From: Acidobacteriota bacterium
Lineage (GTDB): Bacteria > Actinomycetota > Acidimicrobiia > Spongiisociales > UBA11373
DNA: 39,130 nt
Direction of reading: 5' to 3'
Assembly: GCA_022571885.1 (NCBI GenBank)
Contig: JACZWZ010000006.1
Location: 1-39,130 of the forward strand
Positions 15,922 through 23,391 of this stretch are shown here, in pieces. The translations under genes were made by a program, and so were the position numbers. Each line of letters opens with the position of its first letter. Position 1 is the first letter of the stretch. The notes beneath the pieces were generated by a model. It was not told the origin of the DNA. It saw only the letters and a list, made by a program, of their open reading frames with translations, and searched no databases.

Positions 15922-18510
15922 CTATTTGCTCTCCTCCACCTTCTTACAGGGCTTCACCTTCTTGCCCTGCGCTTCGAGCTTCGCTCGCCGCTGGCGAAGG
16001 AGGTCCACGGCGCGTTCGATGTCGATCTTCTCGACCGAATCCTCCTTGCGCAACGATGCGTTGACTCCCCCATCGGTGACGTACGGGCCGAAGCGGCCAT
16101 CCTTGACAACCACTGCACAGCCGGTGTCGGGGTCGATTCCGAGTTCACGCAGTGGCGCCGAAGCGGTCTGCCCGCGGCCCTGCTTTGGCTGCCTGAAGAG
16201 GTGCAACGCCTCCTCCAGAGTGACCGTGAACAACTGCTCCTCTGTCTCTAGGCTGCGGCTGTCCTTCCCCTTCTTGAGGTAGGGACCGTATCGGCCGTTG
16301 AGTGCCTGGATCTCCTCCTTGGAATCGGGATCCTCTCCCACGGCCCGCGGTAGCGACAGAAGTGTGAGGGCCGCCTCGAGGGTGATCGTGTCGAGCGCCA
16401 TCGACTTGAACAGCGACGCACTCCTGGGCTTGCCCTTCTCGTCATCCTCGAGCGCCAATTGAACGTACGGCCCGTAACGGCCCGTCCTGGCCAGCACTAG
16501 ACGGCCCGACTCCGGATCGGTTCCCAATTCGCGGTCGCCCGATGGCGCAGCCAGCAACTCCTCCGCCACCTCGAGGGTCAACTCGTCGGGAGGCATGTCA
16601 TCTGGGACGCTGGCCCGCTCCTCACCCCGCTGTAGATAGGGCCCGTACTTGCCGGTCCGAAGCTCGAGACCATCCCCTCCATCGAACGGAATGGTGTTGA
16701 TGTCTCGCGCGTCGGCCTTGTCCAGGGCCTCCGCCACCGTCTCGAGCAGACCCGAGTGACCGTTGCCAAAGTAGAACTGGGCAAGGTAGGGAACCATCTC
16801 GCGATCGCCACCGGCGATCTCGTCGAGATCCTCTTCCATTCGCGCAGTGAATCCGTAGTCCACTAGATCTCCGAAGTGGCGCTCGAGCAGACGGACGGTC
16901 GCAATCGCGATAAAGGTGGGCACCAGCGCCGCACCCTTCTTCCAGACGTAGCCACGGTCCTGAATCGTGGTGATGATCGAGGCGTAGGTCGATGGGCGAC
17001 CTATCCCCAGTTCCTCGAGGCGCTTGACCAACGACGCCTCGGTGTAGCGAGCCGGTGGCTTGGTGGAGTGGCCCTTTGGTTCGAGTTTCTCGATCGAGGC
17101 CGTGTCGCCCTCGGCCATGGCCGGCAACCGACGCTCCTGATCCTCGAGGTCGGCGTCCGGGTCGTCTGAGCCTTCGACGTACGCCCGCAGGAAACCGGGA
17201 AACAAGATGATCTTGCCGGAGGTGGCGAACTCGGCGTCGCGTCCCGACGAGGCGGCACCCCCCAAACGCACTTGAACGCCCTCACCCTTGGCATCGGCCA
17301 TTTGAGACGCAATGGTTCTTTTCCAGATCAGGTCGTACAGACGCGCCTCGTCCTTCTCCACGGCACGCGCCACGACCTCAGGGGTGCGGAACTCATCACC
17401 CGCCGGCCGGATCGCCTCGTGGGCCTCCTGGGCATTCTTGACCTTTGACTTGTAGACCCGCGGCGATGCCGGGACGTAGTCGACGCCGTAGAGATCCCTG
17501 ATCTGGCTCCGGGCCGCCGACACCGCGGTCTCGGAGAGCGAGGTGCTGTCCGTCCGCATGTACGTGATGTATCCGTTCTCGTACAGCCTCTGGGCGGTTC
17601 GCATCGTGCGCTGGGACGAGAATCGCAGCTTGCGACCGGCTTCCTGCTGCAGCGTCGAAGTGCGAAACGGGGCGTAAGGCTTGCGGGTGAACGGCTTACG
17701 GTCGAGGCTGCGCACACTGAAGTCGCTGTCCGCCAGTTCGTCGGCCAACGTCGTAGCAGCGGTCTGATCGAGAACGACGAAGCCAGACCCTTTCGGCTTG
17801 CCGTCGGATCCGAAGTCCTTGCCGGCAGCCACTCGCTCTCCGTCGACCGCGACCAGTGAAGCGGTGAACACCCCGTCGGCGACACCAAACGTCCCCTCGA
17901 TGTCCCAAAACCCGGCCGGGTGAAAGTTCCGTCGCTCCCGTTCGCGCTCCACCACGATCCGGATCGCAGGGCTCTGGACGCGGCCCGCCGAGAGTTTGGG
18001 CTTCACCAGACGCCACAGGACGGGCGACACCTCGTAACCGACGAGCCGATCCAGGATGCGGCGCGTCTCCTGGGCATCAACCAGTCTGCGATCGAGTTCT
18101 CGGGGGGTGTCGACGGCGCGACGGATGGCGTCGGCCGTTATCTCGTGAAACACCATCCGCTTCACCGGCACTCGCGGCGACAGCACCTCCAATAGGTGCC
18201 ACGCGATCGACTCGCCTTCACGATCCTCATCTGTTGCCAGGTACAACTCGTCCGCCTGGCTGAGCAGCTTCTTGAGCTTCGTGACCTGCGATTTCTTGTC
18301 GGCCGGAATTATGTAGAGCGGTTTGAAATCATTCTCGGTGTCGACGCCAAGACGCGCCCAGGCCTCGCCCTTGTACGATGCCGGAATGTCGGATGCCCGG
18401 CGCGGCAGGTCTCTCACGTGCCCTATCGAGGACTCCACCACATAGCCCTTACCGAGGTATCCGGCAATGGTCCTAGCTTTGGCTGGCGACTCGACGATGA
18501 CGAGTTTCAT
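15922..18510 (-). CDS. topA: DNA topoisomerase I (type IA)
   Basis: Relaxes negative supercoils through a Tyr-DNA intermediate. An 862-residue protein with an N-terminal TOPRIM domain (KLVIVESPAKARTI; TDEDREGE at 93-100). The active site GYITYMRTDS has the catalytic Tyr at 317, and PKLSAGRVQSPA and LGIGRPSTYA follow. The C-terminus has no four-Cys zinc ribbons. Instead it has four G(R/K)(Y/F)GPY repeats (GKYGPYL, GRYGPYV, GRYGPYL, GRFGPYV) and a Lys-rich tail, the layout known from actinobacterial TopA. The ATG at 18510 is preceded by AGGA and a good promoter. The repeat array lies just downstream. Confidence 0.97.
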   Translation of the reverse strand: MKLVIVESPAKARTIAGYLGKGYVVESSIGHVRDLPRRASDIPASYKGEAWARLGVDTENDFKPLYIIPADKKSQVTKLKKLLSQADELYLATDEDREGESIAWHLLEVLSPRVPVKRMVFHEITADAIRRAVDTPRELDRRLVDAQETRRILDRLVGYEVSPVLWRLVKPKLSAGRVQSPAIRIVVERERERRNFHPAGFWDIEGTFGVADGVFTASLVAVDGERVAAGKDFGSDGKPKGSGFVVLDQTAATTLADELADSDFSVRSLDRKPFTRKPYAPFRTSTLQQEAGRKLRFSSQRTMRTAQRLYENGYITYMRTDSTSLSETAVSAARSQIRDLYGVDYVPASPRVYKSKVKNAQEAHEAIRPAGDEFRTPEVVARAVEKDEARLYDLIWKRTIASQMADAKGEGVQVRLGGAASSGRDAEFATSGKIILFPGFLRAYVEGSDDPDADLEDQERRLPAMAEGDTASIEKLEPKGHSTKPPARYTEASLVKRLEELGIGRPSTYASIITTIQDRGYVWKKGAALVPTFIAIATVRLLERHFGDLVDYGFTARMEEDLDEIAGGDREMVPYLAQFYFGNGHSGLLETVAEALDKADARDINTIPFDGGDGLELRTGKYGPYLQRGEERASVPDDMPPDELTLEVAEELLAAPSGDRELGTDPESGRLVLARTGRYGPYVQLALEDDEKGKPRSASLFKSMALDTITLEAALTLLSLPRAVGEDPDSKEEIQALNGRYGPYLKKGKDSRSLETEEQLFTVTLEEALHLFRQPKQGRGQTASAPLRELGIDPDTGCAVVVKDGRFGPYVTDGGVNASLRKEDSVEKIDIERAVDLLRQRRAKLEAQGKKVKPCKKVEESK

Positions 18511-18560
18511 TTACTAACAATCCTGAGATGAGAGCGACCGGATCAACCCGGCCCTTTTTA

Positions 18561-18590
18561 GGTTTACGACGAATTGGGTCGGTTTGTCAA
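18561..18590 (-). promoter_or_regulatory. topA promoter
   Basis: On the minus strand, TTGACA (18590-18585) and TAAACC (18566-18561) are 18 bases apart, about 50 bases upstream of the topA ATG. The -35 matches the housekeeping consensus exactly. The region is AT-richer than its surroundings. Confidence 0.6.
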
Positions 18591-18603
18591 GCACCAAACT
18601 TGA

Positions 18604-19671
18604 TCACCCATTCCCGACCGCTCCCTCAAACCCGGCTGCAAAGCGCGCCGCAACCGTCGGCCAGGAGTACCTGCTTCCCGCCCGGTCGGCACCGGCCGAA
18701 CCCATCTCATGACGCAGTTGCGGATTCACGACCAACCGCCGCAAGGCCGCGACCAAGGCGTCGTCGTGGTCGACCACGAACCCGGTCGTTCCCGGCGCTA
18801 CCGTCTCCGGCGCTCCCCCCGAAGCGCCCGCCACAACCGGCAAGCCGGACGCAGCAGCCTCGAGGAACACCACACCAAAACCTTCGGCCTCGAGTCCAAA
18901 CCAGCGGGATCGGCACGGCATCGCGAAAATGTGCATCTGGCGGTACAGATCCGGTAGCTCCGAGAACACAACGCCGACCTCGAAGCGGGTCGGTACCCCG
19001 AGACGGTCGGCCAGCGACCGCAGCCGACGCTCGTCTCGACCCTTGCCGACCAGAAGCGCCTGCACGTCGAGGCCCTCGGCTCGCAGCTCGGCGCACGCCC
19101 TGAGTACCCGAGCCTGCCCCTTGCGCGGAACAAACCTGCTCACGCAGCCGACCACGACCGGTGGGCTTGTGGGCGTCTCTCCGGACGAGAAGGCCGGCGC
19201 AACCCCAGCCCCGATGACTTCGACCGAACGTTTCGTCAACCGCTCCACCTTGCGACGCGTGAACTCGGAAACGGCAAACAACACATCGGCTCTCTTCAGG
19301 GGATATCGAATCAACTGCCTGCTCACCGGGAAAGCCGCCGGAATGGTGATCTCGGCGCCATGACATACGACGCCGTAAGGGACTCCGGTCCGGCTTCGGA
19401 GGCGCGGGCCCAGGTGCGCCAATGGGTGCGGCGCACCGAACAGAATCACATCGGGCTCGAACTCGGCGATATTGGATTCGATCCACCGCCGCACCCGCGG
19501 CGTCGGCCACATGAACCGGCGTCGATCGCGGATGATCTCTGCGCCGTCATCACGGTGGCGCGGCGCCAGAACCCGAACCGGACCGTCGATGGCATCAACC
19601 AGTCCCGCCAGATACTGCTGGATCCCGCCGGGGCGAGGCGGATAGTCGTTGGTGATCAACAGCACCCGCAT
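18604..19671 (-). CDS. Glycosyltransferase family 4, PimB-like mannosyltransferase
   Basis: GT-B fold glycosyltransferase. The opening MRVLLITNDYPPRPGGIQQYL is close to the mycobacterial phosphatidylinositol mannoside mannosyltransferase PimB'. The C-terminal half has SRFVPRKGQ, IFAMPCRSRWFGLEAEGFGVVFLEAAASGLPV with the E-x7-E nucleotide-sugar motif, and GGAPETV. This suggests an alpha-mannosyltransferase acting on a cytoplasmic-face glycolipid (PIM synthesis), by family inference. I use ATG 19671 (355 residues), because the 14 residues before it fall in an intergenic repeat. No Shine-Dalgarno is clear. Downstream of the tandem phosphatase gene, same strand. Confidence 0.9.
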   Translation of the reverse strand: MRVLLITNDYPPRPGGIQQYLAGLVDAIDGPVRVLAPRHRDDGAEIIRDRRRFMWPTPRVRRWIESNIAEFEPDVILFGAPHPLAHLGPRLRSRTGVPYGVVCHGAEITIPAAFPVSRQLIRYPLKRADVLFAVSEFTRRKVERLTKRSVEVIGAGVAPAFSSGETPTSPPVVVGCVSRFVPRKGQARVLRACAELRAEGLDVQALLVGKGRDERRLRSLADRLGVPTRFEVGVVFSELPDLYRQMHIFAMPCRSRWFGLEAEGFGVVFLEAAASGLPVVAGASGGAPETVAPGTTGFVVDHDDALVAALRRLVVNPQLRHEMGSAGADRAGSRYSWPTVAARFAAGFEGAVGNG

Positions 19672-19676
19672 CAGGC

Positions 19677-19729
19677 CAGGAGGCTGCTGAGTGATGCCGT
19701 TACTGACATGCATTGCTCAGCGGGATCCC
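19677..19729. repeat. Short palindromic element, copy 1
   Basis: GGAGGCTGCTGAGTGA (from 19679) and ATTGCTCAGCGGGATCC (to about 19728) are shared with a longer element at 28409-28574. GCTGAG and CTCAGC at the two ends are complementary. It covers the stop codon of the histidine phosphatase gene and the upstream region of the glycosyltransferase gene. Confidence 0.55.
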
Positions 19730-20946
19730 GAGAGGTTGTAGTTCAGGAGCACCGGAGCCCCGCCTTCGAAACGGATGTGTGTAACGCTGGTGTTGCCGGG
19801 GATCGACATCTTGCGCCAACCCGCCCACTCGATTCCCATCACGCGAGAGGCGAGTGCCCAAATTGCGCCACCGTGCGTGAAGAGGCCCAGCCGATGTGTG
19901 GGGTTCTGCTCGGCCAGCTTGCGAATCTGAGACTCCATACGCTTACCGGCTTCGGCAAAGGTCTCTCCGGTCTCACCTCGAGGAAGGTCGACCCCGTCTC
20001 TAAACACCCGGTGCCACTCGGTGGGAAATCTCTTGCCGATCTCCGTAGTCGTGAGCCCCTCCCACGCCCCGAAGTCGATCTCGATCAGTCCCTCGGCAAG
20101 ATCGACCGTGAGATCGAACGGCTCGGCGAACGCGGCCGCAGTCCTGCGAGTTCGCTCCAGAGGTGAAGAGAAGATCCTGGTGATGCCGTTGAATCGTGTC
20201 GCCAATTCAGCCCCTTGGCGCAGGCCGTGTTCGGTCAGTGGACCGTCGGTACGACCGTGCCACCTGCCCTCGACATTGGCCTGTGTCTCACCGTGCCGGA
20301 TGAGGGCGATCGGCATCCCTTGCTCGTCCTCATCGCCGGTCACAACCGAGGCATGTCTGGCGTCGTTGAGCACCTGCAGGTGAAACTCGTCCTCGCCGGC
20401 GACGACCTCGGTTACAGCCGCATTGAGAATGCGGGAGATCGGCCACGGACGCTTGTCCCGGAAGCCGAGGCGAGCCGAAAGGGCAACATGGATCACGCCG
20501 CCGTGAGCCATGACCAGCACCCGGCTGCCGGTGGGGGTCTCAGATACCAGGCGCTGGAGTGCGCCATCGATCCGACGCCCGAACTCGACCCATGACTCAC
20601 CACCACCCATGGCAACATCTCGATCGCCCGAACGCAATCGGTTGATCTCGTCGGGGAATTGCGCCTGCACCTCGGTCCGGGTCAGACCCTCCCAGTCGCC
20701 AATGTCCATCTCGCGCCACGACGAATCCGCCACCGGCTCCAGTCCGGCCAACTCCGAGGTCTCCATGGTGCGACGCAGGTCACTCGAGAGGACGACATCG
20801 AAATGTTTCGCCTCCAAACGAACCTTGAGCGATGCCGCTTGTTTCCGTCCAATCTCAGACAGCGCGGCGTCGCCCTGACCCTGCCAAATGGAGGAGGCGT
20901 TGGCAACGGTCTCGCCATGCCGGACAAAGGTGATTTCGATGCTCAA
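19717..20946 (-). CDS. Tandem histidine phosphatase (two phosphoglycerate mutase-like domains)
   Basis: 409 residues holding two complete histidine-phosphatase domains. The first opens with FVRHGETVANASSIWQGQGD (catalytic His about 10) and has MAHGGVIH near 147-153. The second begins about residue 211 with MPIALIRHGETQANVEGRWHG (His about 218) and has THGGAIWAL later. Each also has a (D/E)xxxWEGLT segment. Substrates could be sugar phosphates, phosphoglycerate or phosphorylated cofactors; the sequence does not say which. The start is TTG 20946 with AGAGGA just upstream. A longer upstream reading would cross the divergent membrane-protein gene and is rejected. The second Met could also start an internal product, but no Shine-Dalgarno is evident. 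Confidence 0.88.
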   Translation of the reverse strand: MSIEITFVRHGETVANASSIWQGQGDAALSEIGRKQAASLKVRLEAKHFDVVLSSDLRRTMETSELAGLEPVADSSWREMDIGDWEGLTRTEVQAQFPDEINRLRSGDRDVAMGGGESWVEFGRRIDGALQRLVSETPTGSRVLVMAHGGVIHVALSARLGFRDKRPWPISRILNAAVTEVVAGEDEFHLQVLNDARHASVVTGDEDEQGMPIALIRHGETQANVEGRWHGRTDGPLTEHGLRQGAELATRFNGITRIFSSPLERTRRTAAAFAEPFDLTVDLAEGLIEIDFGAWEGLTTTEIGKRFPTEWHRVFRDGVDLPRGETGETFAEAGKRMESQIRKLAEQNPTHRLGLFTHGGAIWALASRVMGIEWAGWRKMSIPGNTSVTHIRFEGGAPVLLNYNLSGSR

Positions 20947-20970
20947 CGGTCCTCTAGCGACGGGGCGCCG

Positions 20971-20976
20971 TAGGGT
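20971..20976 (+). promoter_or_regulatory. Candidate -10 for a near-leaderless transcript
   Basis: TAGGGT lies nine bases before the ATG of the small membrane-protein gene and there is no Shine-Dalgarno. This is the pattern of actinobacterial leaderless promoters. Confidence 0.4.
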
Positions 20977-20985
20977 ATACCCACC

Positions 20986-21204
20986 ATGGGAACCTTCATC
21001 CTGGCAGCAGCCCAAACGACCGACGACGGCATCTACCTGCCCGGAGGTGGTGGCTCGACGGTGGTCTGGGTGATCTTCATCGCCCTCATCGCCGGCCTCT
21101 ACTGGACCGTCTCCCGTACTCGCCGCCGGGCCGAGCAGGAGTTTTGGGAGAGGAAGAGGAGCGAGAAAGAGCGGGATACGGGAGATCGGCCACCTCGTTC
21201 CTGA
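20986..21204 (+). CDS. Small single-pass membrane protein
   Basis: 72 residues. A short N-terminal segment with LPGGGGS precedes one membrane helix (VVWVIFIALIAGLYWTV), then a highly charged tail rich in Arg, Lys and Glu (SRTRRRAEQEFWERKRSEKERD). The tail is likely cytoplasmic and helical. It is divergent from the tandem phosphatase gene, with about 40 bases between starts. No family recognised; coding status rests on its start context and clean membrane topology. Confidence 0.6.
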   Translation: MGTFILAAAQTTDDGIYLPGGGGSTVVWVIFIALIAGLYWTVSRTRRRAEQEFWERKRSEKERDTGDRPPRS

Positions 21205-21267
21205 GGTTCGTTTCCCATTCCAGACCGAGCCTGCGACAACAGCCCTTGACGAATGAAGCGGCGGCCC

Positions 21268-21418
21268 GTAGGAGCCCTGGTCGAGTTTCCCGCTTCCCGA
21301 ACAGAAGTGAGGACGGCACTCGGGATACGGGGAACCCGACGGGTGTCCGCCGCGGCTCGGAGAAGCCCGTCGAGCCTCCGAGAGCCAGACCCGGTCTGGA
21401 ACGGGAAACGGTTCCCGC
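21268..21418. repeat. Decayed intergenic repeat upstream of the cimA leader
   Basis: GTCGAGTTTCCCGCTTCCCG near 21280 and GGAACGGGAAACGGTTCCCG near 21400-21417 face each other as inverted ends; the sequence between is GC-rich and non-coding. The words match the 74-bp family. The right end abuts the cimA -35. Confidence 0.45.
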
Positions 21419-21448
21419 TTGACGCACGACCCCCTGCAGTCCCATACT
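21419..21448 (+). promoter_or_regulatory. cimA promoter
   Basis: TTGACG (21419-21424) and CATACT (21443-21448) are separated by 18 bases. The predicted transcript starts near 21455, a few bases before the leader-peptide ATG, so the leader would be almost leaderless. Confidence 0.6.
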
Positions 21449-21459
21449 CTCGGCTCCAC

Positions 21460-21498
21460 ATGACCATCTTCCGTCACACAACCATCATTATTTCTTAG
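21460..21498 (+). CDS. Isoleucine-type leader peptide of cimA
   Basis: A 12-codon open frame, MTIFRHTTIIIS, ending in TAG at 21496-21498. Four of twelve residues are Ile, three of them consecutive (ATC-ATT-ATT at 21484-21492), and three are Thr. The stop codon's last base is the first base of a hairpin, and a second hairpin ending in TTT follows before cimA. Isoleucine is the end product of the citramalate pathway, so stalling at these codons is a sensible signal. The architecture is that of an amino-acid attenuator (established for trp, ilv and leu operons); its working here is inference. No Shine-Dalgarno is present, in keeping with a near-leaderless transcript. Confidence 0.72.
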   Translation: MTIFRHTTIIIS

Positions 21499-21523
21499 GG
21501 GTCGGCGCAACGCGCCCGACCCC
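21498..21523 (+). promoter_or_regulatory. Leader hairpin 1 (pause or protector stem)
   Basis: GGGGTCGG (21498-21505) pairs with CCGACCCC (21516-21523), with three further base pairs past a bulged C and a three-base loop. A ribosome held at the Ile codons would cover the left strand. Confidence 0.6.
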
Positions 21524-21529
21524 TCTCCC

Positions 21530-21554
21530 AAACCTCCGCCCCCGGCGGGGGTTT
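21530..21554 (+). terminator. Attenuator terminator of the cimA leader
   Basis: AAACCTCCGCC (21530-21540) and GGCGGGGGTTT (21544-21554) form an 11-base-pair stem (one G-U) with a CCC loop, ending in TTT and followed by CCCATTTTC. The U-tract is short, as often in high-GC actinobacteria. It lies 20 bases before the cimA ATG. Confidence 0.6.
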
Positions 21555-21573
21555 CCCATTTTCGAGGAGTCAT

Positions 21574-23151
21574 ATGTCTGGACGAGTGGAGATCTACGAC
21601 ACCACCCTGCGTGATGGCACGCAAAGCGAAGGGCTGTCGCCGACCGTTGGCGACAAACTGCGCGTCGCCTCCCTGCTCGACCGCCTCGGAGTGGATTTCA
21701 TCGAAGGTGGCTGGCCGGGGGCCAACCCCAAGGACGACGAGTTCTTTGAGCGAGCCAAGACAGAGCTCGAACTCAACACCGCCACGCTGGTTGCGTTCGG
21801 ATCGACCCGACGTCCCGAACGACGGCCGGAGCGAGACCAGGGACTCGCCCACTTGCTGAGCGCCGACACCGAGGTCGTGTGCATCGTCGGCAAATCATGG
21901 GATCAGCATGTGCTCCACGCTCTCAACACCTCGCTGGAAGAGGGCGTCGCCATGGTGACCGAATCGATCGAATACCTCCGCTCGGAAGGACGAACGGTGT
22001 TCTTCGACGCCGAGCATCTCTTCGACGGGTACAGAGAAAACCCCGAATTCGCATTGTCGGTTCTGGCCGCGGCCGCGGCCGCCGGTGCCGAGCGGGTGGT
22101 GCTGTGCGACACCAACGGCGGCACCCTCCCCCGCCAAGCGACCGCCGTGGTACGTGAACTGAAGGACAGGATCGATGTCCCACTAGGAGTTCACTTCCAC
22201 GACGACGGAGCGTGTGCCGTCGCCAACTCATTGGCCGCAGTCGAAGCCGGTGCGTTCCAGGTTCAGGGATGCATGAATGGGTACGGGGAGCGGACCGGCA
22301 ACGCCGACCTGTGTTCGGTCATACCCAACCTCGTCCTCAAGATGGGCCGCCGCGCCCTCACCGGCGGCGGTATCGACCATCTCCACGCGATCGCTCACCA
22401 GATCGCCGAAGTCATGGACTCTCCGATCGAACCTCGGCGCCCCTACGTCGGTACCTCCGCCTTCGCCCACAAGGCCGGACTCCACACGTCGGGACTGGCA
22501 AGGCTGCCGGGCGCATACGAGCACATCGACCCCGCACTGGTCGGCAACACCGCCAAACAGCTGTTCAGCGAACTGATGGGGCGGGCAACGCTGCTTCGAG
22601 CCGCCGCCACCAGGGGTTGGGACCTGGACCAGGAACTGGCCCAGACCATCGTCGACCAGGTCAAGGAGCTGGAGCACCTCGGCTACCAGTTCGAGGCCGC
22701 CGATGGATCCTTTGAGCTGCTGGTGAGACGAGCGATGGGTACCGACGGCGGCTACTTCGCCCTGAAGTCGTTGCTGGTGACAATCAACGCCGACGGTCGG
22801 CACAACGCCTCCGCCACCGCGACGTTGCGGTTGGAGATCGACGGCGAGGACATCGAACTCGCCCGGGCCGGTGATGGTCCGGTTCACGCCATGGATGAAG
22901 TTCTGAGAGCCGCGCTCAGTTCCCACTACCCGGAGGTCGAATCGCTCCGTCTCACCGACTACAAGGTGCGGGACCTCGACTCCTCGGACGGCACCGCCGC
23001 CCGGGTCCGAGTACTGATCGAGACCTCGGACGGTGAATCCACCTGGGGCACCGTCGGAGTCCATCAGAACATCATCGAGGCTTCGTGGGAGGCACTCAGT
23101 GATGGGATAAGAGTGGGGCTCTTGAGAGCAACCGCAAACGGGTCGAGCTGA
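21574..23151 (+). CDS. cimA: (R)-citramalate synthase
   Basis: Condenses pyruvate and acetyl-CoA to citramalate, bypassing threonine in isoleucine synthesis. 525 residues. The HMGL-like barrel has YDTTLRDGTQSEGLSPTVGDKL (metal Asp about 9), GVHFHDDGACAVANS (His 207, His 209) and GYGERTGNADL. The C-terminal LeuA-type regulatory domain ends with VRVLIETSDGESTWGTVGVHQNIIEASWEAL. The GTQSEG opening and the WGTVGV tail are typical of the TIGR00977 citramalate synthase group rather than LeuA. An isoleucine-rich leader peptide upstream supports this. The start ATG at 21574 has GAGGAG seven bases upstream. It is a single-gene unit between repeats. Confidence 0.93.
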   Translation: MSGRVEIYDTTLRDGTQSEGLSPTVGDKLRVASLLDRLGVDFIEGGWPGANPKDDEFFERAKTELELNTATLVAFGSTRRPERRPERDQGLAHLLSADTEVVCIVGKSWDQHVLHALNTSLEEGVAMVTESIEYLRSEGRTVFFDAEHLFDGYRENPEFALSVLAAAAAAGAERVVLCDTNGGTLPRQATAVVRELKDRIDVPLGVHFHDDGACAVANSLAAVEAGAFQVQGCMNGYGERTGNADLCSVIPNLVLKMGRRALTGGGIDHLHAIAHQIAEVMDSPIEPRRPYVGTSAFAHKAGLHTSGLARLPGAYEHIDPALVGNTAKQLFSELMGRATLLRAAATRGWDLDQELAQTIVDQVKELEHLGYQFEAADGSFELLVRRAMGTDGGYFALKSLLVTINADGRHNASATATLRLEIDGEDIELARAGDGPVHAMDEVLRAALSSHYPEVESLRLTDYKVRDLDSSDGTAARVRVLIETSDGESTWGTVGVHQNIIEASWEALSDGIRVGLLRATANGSS

Positions 23152-23163
23152 GGCGGGAGTGCT

Positions 23164-23300
23164 CGTTTCCCGTTCCGGACCGGGCATCGTACCGATGTGA
23201 TCGACGCGTTGACCGGGACCGCACCATCGCTCCGTCGAGTTATCCGTTGTCCGAGTATTTGCCCGGCTCTTGCAGAAAACGGACAACTCGACCAGAACTC
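23164..23300. repeat. Single copy of the 74-bp repeat family with terminal palindrome
   Basis: GTTTCCCGTT (from 23166) is followed 34 bases on by GATCGACG and 38 bases later by GAGTTATCCGT, the same spacing as in the 15.5-15.9 kb array. GTCGAGTTATCCG (23234-23246) also pairs with CGGACAACTCGAC (23280-23292). It occupies most of the 23152-23391 gap; no gene is seen there. Confidence 0.7.
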
Positions 23301-23391
23301 AAACGGGAGGCGGCTGGATACGTCGATCACTGCTGGCGCAGACTCGGGTTTGGGACGGAAAACATCCCCACAAGAGAGTCGCTCTAGTGCT

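Noticed and set aside
18540-18562. Plus-strand terminator in front of topA
   Set aside because: CCGG...CCGG followed by a T-run, but the stem is only four base pairs and no plus-strand gene precedes it.
19717-21852. A 711-residue protein extending the tandem phosphatase upstream
   Set aside because: The extra part crosses the divergent membrane gene, the cimA leader and cimA itself on the opposite strand; a good TTG start with AGAGGA exists at 20946.
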